Source: Nocardia ninae NBRC 108245 (GTDB taxonomy: Bacteria > Actinomycetota > Actinomycetes > Mycobacteriales > Mycobacteriaceae). From it: a DNA stretch of 64,000 bases. Position 1 is the first letter of the stretch. Each line of letters starts with the position of its first letter. The stretch lies in NCBI RefSeq assembly GCF_007990755.1, contig NZ_BJXA01000025.1:48405-112404 (forward strand), in the 5' to 3' direction. Shown piece after piece: positions 58,501-64,000 of this stretch. Below the pieces are notes generated by a model. That model saw only the letters and a list, made by a program, of their open reading frames with translations. It had not been told where the DNA came from and made no database searches. A program made the translations under genes and the position numbers.

Positions 58501-59913
58501 ACCGACCACGACCGCCCGGTCGCCAGGAGTAAGGCCGACGTCGGGGACCTGCGCGGCGCCGCGTTCGCCGCGACCGACGGCGATCCGCGCACCAGTTGGA
58601 CCGCCCCCGAGGACTCGGTGCGGGTGCTGACCGGTGCCAAACCCACCCTGACGATCGAACTGCCCGCCCCGACGCTGGTGACCGGACTAGAGCTGACCCC
58701 GTCGCTCGGCGGCCTGCCTGCCGCACCCACCTCGGTGGTGGTCAATCTCGGCGACGGTCCGCAGGTGCGTGAGCTGGACAAGAGCACCGCAGGCACGCCG
58801 ACCCGAATCTCGTTGCACCCCACCGTGACCGATCGCATCGAGCTGAGCATCCGGGACTGGCAGCCCGTCCTGGACAGAACGGCAATGGGTTTCGTACTAG
58901 CGCAGCCTGCGGGACTGGCCGAGGTGTCGGTGCTCGGTCCGGACTACCCCGCGCCCGCAGCACTCGACCGGGAGATCACCGTCCCGTGCGAAATCGGCCC
59001 GACCATCAACATCGACGGACAACTGCGGCGCACCACCATCACCGCGACCGCGGCTGAACTGCGCTCCGGCGCTCCGGTTCCCGCACGTGTCTGCGCGGAT
59101 GACGCTTCGCCGCAGCCAGATTCCGGTGCGCTCGGCCTTTCACAGGGTCGCGCCGACGTCACCGTCGGGCCGACCGACCTGTTCTTCGTCGACCGGCTCC
59201 GCCTCGAACGCACCGGGCTCGCCGCACCGGCCGCACAGTCGCCCGGCAACCACGTGCTCGTGCTGCCGCTGAGCACCAATGTCGGCTGGCAGGCAACAAC
59301 TTCCGACGGGAAGACCCTCGAGCCCGTGGTGATCGACGGCTGGCAGCAAGCCTGGCTGCTACCGCCCGGCGCCACCGGTCCCGTCACCGTATCGTTCCCC
59401 ATCGACCGCTGGTACCGCCTCGGCATCTTCGGTGGACTCCTGCTGCTCCTGCCGCTGATAGCCCTGGCGATTCCGCGGCGCGCCCGTCCCGCGAAACCCG
59501 TTGGCACGGATGCCGCACCCGTCTCCGACCCAACCATCCCCAATACGGATGCTGTTGCCCACGTGCCGGATTCCACCCCACGAACCTGGGGCCCTCGTTG
59601 GCTCGGCGCAGTCGGCCTCGCGGCAGCAGCAACGCTGATCGCCGGTCCGGTCGGAACCATCCTCACCGCAGTCATTCTCGCCACCGTCCGGTTCTATCCA
59701 CAGGTTGCACCACGGGCGCTCGTAGTCATCGCAGGAGTCGGCACGGCACTGTCCGCGGCAGCCCTGTCGACCGGCCCATGGCGCGCGTCGGGCGGCTACA
59801 TGGGCGGCTCGCTGTGGGCGCAACTCCCCGCAGTCCTCGCCGTGATCGCGGTCGGGGTCGCTGCACTGCCGCCGCCTCGGTCATTCGGGCTGCGCCGCAA
59901 CGGACCTCGTTGA
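55546..59913 (+). CDS. aftD: Alpha-(1->3)-arabinofuranosyltransferase AftD-type
   Basis: About 1455 residues. N-terminal polytopic GT-C membrane domain with DTKYDLAQNPLGFLERASHL (acidic first loop) and YGYFFPHGAFFSLGHVLGLP, then extracellular domains including two carbohydrate-binding-type modules with discoidin-like strands (DPATAWISNGSEHALGQWLR, DPRTSWTAPEDSVRVLTGAK), and a final cluster of membrane helices. AftD adds arabinofuranose to arabinogalactan/lipoarabinomannan in the periplasm. GTG 55546 is the first usual start, but the frame is open to 55426 and includes RRHNTAPLGRRWFAGTVLAA, expected at the start of helix 1; CTG 55456 would include it. A loop at about residues 150-205 is an unusual low-complexity insert. 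Confidence 0.85.
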   Translation: MLAAFLLTFLQAPGRTVADTKYDLAQNPLGFLERASHLWSSQAPMGQVQNQAYGYFFPHGAFFSLGHVLGLPAWATQRIWWALLLIAGFWGIIRLCETLGIGTRGSRIIAATAFALSPRVLTTLGSISSETLPMMLAPWVLLAPAALGIRYRNRRRTVDPGGARQASGAIGGASAPDSGSSPGDGHARAETGVGADRPTDRGRRGGAESAAGSALALALMGSVNAVATVAAFLPALLWWASYRPNKQWWRFTRAWVPLLVLATFWWAVPLLLLGKVSPPFLDYIESSGVTTQWASLAEVLRGTDSWTPFVSPERIAGAVLVTQPAAVLATGLLAAAGMAGLAMRSMPYRGRLTLILCVGLVGICAGYVGELGGPFAESVRLFLDSGGAPLRNVHKLEPLIRIPLVLGLAQLLARVPLPASVPMPVWRSAFTHPERDRAVAVAALILTALALSTSLAWTGKLAPRGAYDKVPAYWQQTADWLQDNASDTRALVVPGAPFGSQVWGLTRDEPLQALASTPWAVRDAVPLNPPGTIRAMDSVQRLIADGRPSNGLAATLAGQGIGILVLRNDLDAETSRSTRPMLAHRAIDGSPGLAKVAEFGAPIESAVIAEDLVADGDLRPAYPAVEIYRVQTPRPGTPADVRSGTGAPPSFPGAYTVPLDALPVVQGGPEVLERLHRDPGSTETPAMLAADARRAGLPIGPLTVTDTPMDRESDFGRVDNHNSALRAPDDARRTHNLVPDYPVPGADLVRGEWTGATVTASSSAADATQLGGAAPGSSTAAVVDGDPATAWISNGSEHALGQWLRLDLDQPIRVGQLSFSTSAAAIGDPVKWVEVRTANGTVGTRIPEPGTPVSVSLPAGKTQWITITAIRTENGKRGGQFGISEIALDDYSVRDQPVPVDIRHRTVLPPTPAGAQIEAWDLGQEFPGRSACFDSPDRVRCSKGLALAPEEPGNFQRTLSVPEPMSVSPELTVRTRQGPALEALLTDHDRPVARSKADVGDLRGAAFAATDGDPRTSWTAPEDSVRVLTGAKPTLTIELPAPTLVTGLELTPSLGGLPAAPTSVVVNLGDGPQVRELDKSTAGTPTRISLHPTVTDRIELSIRDWQPVLDRTAMGFVLAQPAGLAEVSVLGPDYPAPAALDREITVPCEIGPTINIDGQLRRTTITATAAELRSGAPVPARVCADDASPQPDSGALGLSQGRADVTVGPTDLFFVDRLRLERTGLAAPAAQSPGNHVLVLPLSTNVGWQATTSDGKTLEPVVIDGWQQAWLLPPGATGPVTVSFPIDRWYRLGIFGGLLLLLPLIALAIPRRARPAKPVGTDAAPVSDPTIPNTDAVAHVPDSTPRTWGPRWLGAVGLAAAATLIAGPVGTILTAVILATVRFYPQVAPRALVVIAGVGTALSAAALSTGPWRASGGYMGGSLWAQLPAVLAVIAVGVAALPPPRSFGLRRNGPR

Positions 59914-59927
59914 TAATGTGACGCCGC

Positions 59928-60428
59928 GTGAGGGAATGTGCCGAATGCGGTTTCGTCTACGACCTGACCCGCGCGACCGATGTCGCGCCGTTGGCCAGAG
60001 AGCACGCCGTGGAGTACGCGGACCTGCTCCTCACCGACTCGCCGAAGTTACGGCGGCGACCCGAACCCGACACCTGGTCGCCGCTCGAGTACGCCTGCCA
60101 TATGCGGGATGTGCTTCTCGTGCAACGGGAACGCGCGCTGGCCGCCCGGCGCAGCACGACGCCCGACGCCACGCCGATGGGCCGGGACGAGCGCGTCGAG
60201 CACGACGGGTACCTCGATCAGAAGCCCTCGGATGTCGGCCGCCAGCTCCGGGACGCGGCGCAACTGTTCGCCAATGTGCTGGAACGACTGAGCGGCGACG
60301 ACTGGGAGCGGACGCTGATCTACAGCTACCCCGAGCCGCAGGAACGTTCGCTGCGCTGGCTCGCGCTGCACACCCTGCACGAACTCCGGCACCACCTGTT
60401 GGACATGCACCGGCAGCTGGATACCTGA
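59928..60428 (+). CDS. DinB-like (mycothiol-dependent enzyme fold) protein
   Basis: 166 residues from GTG 59928. N-terminal RECAECGFVYDL with CxxC, then a four-helix bundle with WSPLEYACHMRDVLLVQRER and LALHTLHELRHHLLDMHRQL, in which the His residues sit where DinB/MDMPI-type proteins bind their metal. The N-terminal Cys pair suggests an additional metal site. Substrate unknown. Starts 14 bases after aftD, possibly co-transcribed. Confidence 0.7.
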   Translation: MRECAECGFVYDLTRATDVAPLAREHAVEYADLLLTDSPKLRRRPEPDTWSPLEYACHMRDVLLVQRERALAARRSTTPDATPMGRDERVEHDGYLDQKPSDVGRQLRDAAQLFANVLERLSGDDWERTLIYSYPEPQERSLRWLALHTLHELRHHLLDMHRQLDT

Positions 60429-60441
60429 GCGCGCCGGGCGA

Positions 60442-61650
60442 TCACGGGGCCGCGAGGCGGTCTTCCTCTTCGACTTCCTTGGCCGGCTTCGCCCGGTCCC
60501 GCCTGCGCGCCCACTGCCGCACCGGTTCCTCGATCAGCGCGTAGCTGGCCGCGGCGACGGGCAGGGTCAGCGCGATGGTGAGGATGAGGACGTAGCCGAA
60601 GTCGCCGCTGAACGGCAGGATCCCGAACACCGGGAACACCACCCACAGCACCGCGAGATGCCAGAGGAAGATCCCGTAGGACCAGCGCCCGATGGTCGCG
60701 GCCACCCGCGATTTCAGCCACCGATGCCCACTACTCGGGTCGCCGAGCACCAGCGGGGCGAGCAGCGCGAAGCCGATGATCGCGCCCAGCGCCATCTTCG
60801 CCGCGTACTGCCACGGCTGGGCGTGCGTCAGTCCGGCGGGCCCGCCGATATCGGTGGCGGAGATGAGGAAAGCAATCAGCGCGATGACCCACATCAGCGG
60901 TTGATTTCCGGCCAGCCTGCGCCATTTCGATAGCCGTTCGCTACCAAAAGAAAGTTCCGCGAGCACCATTCCCATCGCGAACCAGGGCAGATATCCGGGC
61001 AGCCAATTGTCGGAATGGATGGCGTCCGGTGTCGGCACCGGAATGAAGTTCCAACTCAACGACACCGCAGCCAGGCCGAGCAGTACCGGCACCCGCCAGC
61101 GAGCGGTGCTGCCGCGCAACCACATCACCGCGAACGCCAGCAACGGCAGCACCAGATAGAAGGCCACCTCGACCGAGAGGCTCCACATCTGCGTCAGCCC
61201 ATCGGTCAGCGTCAGCGGCACGAACACCTGCAGCAACGCCAGATTCGACACCCAGACACGCAACCCCGCCGTGCCCGCCGCACTCGGCAGCAGCACCAGA
61301 ACCGCGCACACCACAACCCAATACGCAGGCAGAATGCGCGCGGCGCGATGCCGCAGGTAGTAGCCGAGCGACGGCGCACTGCCCAGCCCGCGGGCCGCGG
61401 CGGCGTGCGGGCGCCACAGCAGAAAGCCGGAGAGCGCGAAGAAAACCGCGACCGCCATGTCGAACCGGCCCCACACCCGCCCGAGCACCGGGGTGCCCGC
61501 GGCGCCGGTCTGGAAGGCGACGTGCGTCAGCAGCACACCGAGCGCGGCCAGCCCGCGCATGCCTTCGAGCGCGGGCAGAAAGGCGCGCGCCGGTACCGAT
61601 TCGGCCGCCGGGGCGACCGCGACGGCGGAAGTGGACAGAGATGCGGTCAT
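60442..61650 (-). CDS. Membrane acyltransferase family 3 (Rv0228-like)
   Basis: 402 residues from ATG 61650. About ten membrane helices; signature elements are ALEGMRGLAALGVLLTHVAF (with His, the usual catalytic position), VFFALSGFLLWRPHAAAARG, RHRAARILPAYWVV, TQMWSLSVEVAFYLVLPLL and YGIFLWHLAVLWVVFP. Acyltransferase-3 proteins O-acylate extracytoplasmic sugars or lipids. A basic/acidic cytoplasmic end (RRRDRAKPAKEVEEEDRLAA) closes the chain. In M. tuberculosis the likely counterpart sits next to the DUF3068 gene, as here. Confidence 0.8.
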   Translation of the reverse strand: MTASLSTSAVAVAPAAESVPARAFLPALEGMRGLAALGVLLTHVAFQTGAAGTPVLGRVWGRFDMAVAVFFALSGFLLWRPHAAAARGLGSAPSLGYYLRHRAARILPAYWVVVCAVLVLLPSAAGTAGLRVWVSNLALLQVFVPLTLTDGLTQMWSLSVEVAFYLVLPLLAFAVMWLRGSTARWRVPVLLGLAAVSLSWNFIPVPTPDAIHSDNWLPGYLPWFAMGMVLAELSFGSERLSKWRRLAGNQPLMWVIALIAFLISATDIGGPAGLTHAQPWQYAAKMALGAIIGFALLAPLVLGDPSSGHRWLKSRVAATIGRWSYGIFLWHLAVLWVVFPVFGILPFSGDFGYVLILTIALTLPVAAASYALIEEPVRQWARRRDRAKPAKEVEEEDRLAAP

Positions 61651-61852
61651 CGGACTCCAGTCTGCCTTGCCAATTCTTAGGTGATAACCCCACGTTTCAC
61701 ATTTCGCGCTAAACTCGGGCGATTTCTCGGCCGTTTCCGGCCTCGGCGCCGCATGGTACGTCACCGGACTGTTAGTGTCGGGGCTCACGAGTGCCGCGGG
61801 AGGCCCGCCGTACTCGCCGGAACGACCCTGTTCTACGACGAGGAGAGTTTGC

Positions 61853-63004
61853 ATGGCACTGAGTGCCGGAACCAGAAGGACGGTGGCCTGCCTGCTCGTG
61901 GGTCTCGGCGCGTTGCTGATTGTCGCCGCGCTGCTGATCCCGACTTACACCGTCGGCAAACTGGCGAAGACTCCTCTCGATCTCGAGATCACCACGATCG
62001 CGACCAACGCGCCGGGCGAGGAAAGCCTGGTGCTGGACTCCAAGTCGCTCAGCGCGCCCGAGGGTGCCGCGAAGATCGACACGAACGTGCCGCTGGTCTC
62101 GCAGCGCTTCCTCACCGTCGAGGAGCCCTCCGACGCCACCGAGATGACGGTGCAGGCGGGTCAGACCCTGCGGCGCATCGACAAGCAGGGCGACACCGGC
62201 CTGCTCACCGCGAGCATCGACCGGGTCACCATCGACCGCAAGACCGGCGAGCCGGTCGCCAAGGAGCCGAACGGCTCCATCGCGGTCAACGTGGACAAGG
62301 AGATGAAGTCGGTCGCGGATCCGGTGCAGCACACCGGTTTGCAGTACCGGTTCCCGATCGGGACCGAGCAGAAGACCTACCCGTACTTCGATCTCAACGC
62401 GCGCAAGACGTTCGACATCAACTACGTCGGCGAGACCGAGATCAACAGCATGCAGGTCTACCACTTCCAGCAGACCATCCCGGCGACCAACCTGAACGAC
62501 GTGGTGAAGGCGCCGACCAACCGGCTCACCTTCCCCGCCGCGAAGTGGGGCGTGCCCGGCGACGGCGACGTCACCATGTCGCGCTGGTACACCAACACCC
62601 GCGACGTGTGGGTCGAGCCGAAGACCGGCACCGTGATCAAGGGTGGCGAGCAGCTGCACCTGTACTACGGCCGTGACTCCAAGCCCGAGGTCACCGCGCT
62701 GAAGTCGCACATCGTGTTCGACGAGAACACCATCGAGTCGCAGATCTCGGTGGCCAAGGAGAACATCGACAAGCTGTCGCTGTACGGGCGGATCATGCCG
62801 ATCGTGCTCGGCGTGCTCGGTGTGATCGCACTGATCGTCGGCATCATCCTCGGCGTCCGTGGCGGCGGTTCGACGCCCGCTCCGGCGCGCGGCGGTGGGC
62901 CGCTGAGCCAGGGACGCGGTGGACCGGCACCGACCAGTGGCGGTTCGCGTCGCGCGGACAACGATCCGCCGACCGAGCAGATCAACGTCACGAAACAACC
63001 TTGA
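61853..63004 (+). CDS. DUF3068 family membrane-anchored protein (Rv0227c-like)
   Basis: 383 residues from ATG 61853, with GAGGAG seven bases upstream. Helix 1 is VACLLVGLGALLIVAALLIP; a large outside domain follows (PTYTVGKLAKTPLDLEITTI, GLQYRFPIGTEQKTYPYFDL, NYVGETEINSMQVYHFQQTI), then helix 2 IMPIVLGVLGVIALIVGIIL and a Gly/Pro-rich cytoplasmic tail. The family is conserved in mycolate-bearing actinomycetes and thought to act in the envelope; biochemical role unknown. Divergent from the acyltransferase. Confidence 0.8.
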   Translation: MALSAGTRRTVACLLVGLGALLIVAALLIPTYTVGKLAKTPLDLEITTIATNAPGEESLVLDSKSLSAPEGAAKIDTNVPLVSQRFLTVEEPSDATEMTVQAGQTLRRIDKQGDTGLLTASIDRVTIDRKTGEPVAKEPNGSIAVNVDKEMKSVADPVQHTGLQYRFPIGTEQKTYPYFDLNARKTFDINYVGETEINSMQVYHFQQTIPATNLNDVVKAPTNRLTFPAAKWGVPGDGDVTMSRWYTNTRDVWVEPKTGTVIKGGEQLHLYYGRDSKPEVTALKSHIVFDENTIESQISVAKENIDKLSLYGRIMPIVLGVLGVIALIVGIILGVRGGGSTPAPARGGGPLSQGRGGPAPTSGGSRRADNDPPTEQINVTKQP

Positions 63005-63018
63005 TGTAGCTGAAGATT

Positions 63019-63054
63019 CGGCCCCCGGTCCTTGTGACCGGGGGCCGTTTTGTT
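63019..63054 (+). terminator. Terminator after the DUF3068 gene
   Basis: Stem CGGCCCCCGGTC / GACCGGGGGCCG, loop CTTGT, followed by TTTTGTT. Confidence 0.85.
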
Positions 63055-63290
63055 GCGCCTCCCCAGGTATTCAGGCCAGACCTAGGCACAGTGTCAGCAA
63101 GGTGGCGGCCGGAGTCGGCTGAGCTGGTACTGGCGAGTTGCCCACGGGCTCGCGAAATCAGTTGGCGCGGTGTGCCACCACCGGTAGCGACGATCAGTTA
63201 GGGCACCGCGCCAGCCGCCGATAGCGAAGTTGGGCACCGAGGCGGCCGCCGGTAGCGGCCAGTGACCGGCGCAGCTCGTTGAAAGGCTTG

Positions 63291-64000
63291 CTACAGCCGG
63301 GGTTCGGGTTCGTGGCGACGAACGTTGCTGTCCCGATCGGCGGTGCGCAGGACGATCACGGCGACCACGAGGGTGGTGGCGGCCGCGACGGAGGCGACGG
63401 TGGTGATCAGCGTCGGGATGGAGCGGGCGAACGAAACCATCAGTGCCACTTCGACGGCCAGGCCGAGCCAGGTCAGCGCGGCGAGGGCAGTGCGGTCCAC
63501 GGCGATCGCCGAGAGCATCGCGCCCTGCAGGACCGCGAGGATGGCGCCGTGCAACGCGAACAGCCACAGCAAGCCTTGGATGGGGGCGTAGTCCTGGCCG
63601 GCCAGGAGCGGAGCCAGTGGTGCGGCGAGCGCGGCGCCGAGCACCGCCACGATGCCGATACCCGACAAGACCGCGAGCGCCGACCTGATCGCCTGAGCCG
63701 AATGCGTGGGCTGCGCCATCCGCGGGTACAGCACGACGCCGACAGCCTGCGGCAACCAGAATGCGATCTTCGCGGCGATGGTGCCGAGTGCGTACCGGCT
63801 GGCATCCGCTTCATCGAGGACCATGCGGACCACGATCAGATCCGTGGAAGACAACGCCATCAACGCCGCCTGCACCTGCGCGGCGCGCAGCACCGGCAGC
63901 ACACCGATGGCGTCGTCCTCGTCGGTTCCGGCACGCGGCCGCGACGGCGGCGACCCCGCGACGAACCGGGCGAACGCCGCGGCCGCCGCGACACCTACCG
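63291..64000 (-). CDS. Polytopic membrane protein, flippase-like (5' end outside the window)
   Basis: The last about 236 residues of a membrane protein; the frame stays open to base 64000. Helices include LSSTDLIVVRMVLDE, GTIAAKIAFWLPQAVGVVLYPR, AVLSGIGIVAVLGAALAAPLAPLLAG, LLWLFALHGAILAVLQGAML and ALAALTWLGLAVEVALMVSF. The pattern is that of polysaccharide-type flippases (MviN/Wzx superfamily); the place beside the DUF3068 gene suggests the Rv0226c counterpart. Substrate could be an envelope glycan lipid. Partial, so the call is tentative. Confidence 0.65.
   Translation of the reverse strand, partial: VGVAAAAAFARFVAGSPPSRPRAGTDEDDAIGVLPVLRAAQVQAALMALSSTDLIVVRMVLDEADASRYALGTIAAKIAFWLPQAVGVVLYPRMAQPTHSAQAIRSALAVLSGIGIVAVLGAALAAPLAPLLAGQDYAPIQGLLWLFALHGAILAVLQGAMLSAIAVDRTALAALTWLGLAVEVALMVSFARSIPTLITTVASVAAATTLVVAVIVLRTADRDSNVRRHEPEPRL

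Noticed and set aside
61772-62998. 408-codon frame antisense to the DUF3068 gene
   Set aside because: Shadow of a recognised gene.
1-64000. CRISPR array, tRNA, rRNA, transposase
   Set aside because: Scanned by eye; no regularly spaced repeats, no cloverleaf or rRNA-like stretch and no transposase-like protein were found.

Overview
The window looks like a chromosome segment of a high-GC, mycolic-acid-bearing actinomycete, most likely Nocardia or a close relative. The evidence is protein content: a run of genes resembling M. tuberculosis Rv0226c-Rv0228, Rv0236A, Rv0236c (aftD), Rv0237 (lpqI), Rv0238 (TetR), Rv0241c (htdX), Rv0242c (fabG4), Rv0243 (fadA2) and Rv0244c (fadE5), together with a phage lysin B, an enzyme type used against mycolate cell walls. 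No rRNA, tRNA, CRISPR array, integrase or transposase was seen.

Layout. (1) 1-10.3 kb, chromosomal: end of an enoyl-CoA hydratase, a secreted DUF4185 protein, an erythromycin-esterase-like protein, a methyltransferase, a small exported protein, an alpha/beta hydrolase, fadE5, a membrane GGDEF protein, then a gene-poor patch with another small exported protein, a 96-residue unknown and an NHL-repeat protein. (2) 10.5-37.3 kb, a phage-derived element. Reading leftward from about 28.6 kb come a tail terminator candidate, major tail protein, tail assembly chaperone with a probable -1 frameshift, a tape-measure C-terminus on a foreign N-terminus, distal tail and Gp37-like proteins, three related collagen-like tail fibres, more fibre/appendage proteins and a lysis cassette (amidase, holin, membrane/coiled-coil protein). 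Two cargo insertions on the opposite strand interrupt the tail operon (20.9-22.1 and 24.6-26.0 kb). The place where terminase, portal and capsid genes would be expected instead holds a 709-residue polymorphic-toxin-like protein with a partner gene and a 29-residue hydrophobic peptide, lying between two similar direct repeats. To the right are a replication-type gene, lysin B, small overlapping genes and a divergent two-repressor switch. (3) 37.5-64 kb, chromosomal: a VanW protein, gnd, a secreted pair in which the lipase-like member lacks catalytic residues, an EphD-like hydrolase/SDR fusion, fadA2, fabG4-htdX, a DUF5685 protein, tetR, lpqI, a universal stress protein, an isochorismate synthase, a DUF2613 protein with aftD, a DinB-like protein, a membrane acyltransferase, a DUF3068 protein and a flippase-like fragment.

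How it fits together. fadE5, fadA2, fabG4 and htdX could jointly catalyse acyl-chain degradation or remodelling. A TetR gene nearby and similar TTAC..GAGTA operator-like sites before fadA2/fabG4, before tetR itself and (weaker) before fadE5 suggest one local regulon. The phage element encodes tail, lysis and switch functions but no recognisable head or packaging gene, so it is either a decayed prophage or a candidate non-contractile tail-like particle carrying a toxin cassette. Calls rest on reading the translations and motifs by eye; no database search was possible.
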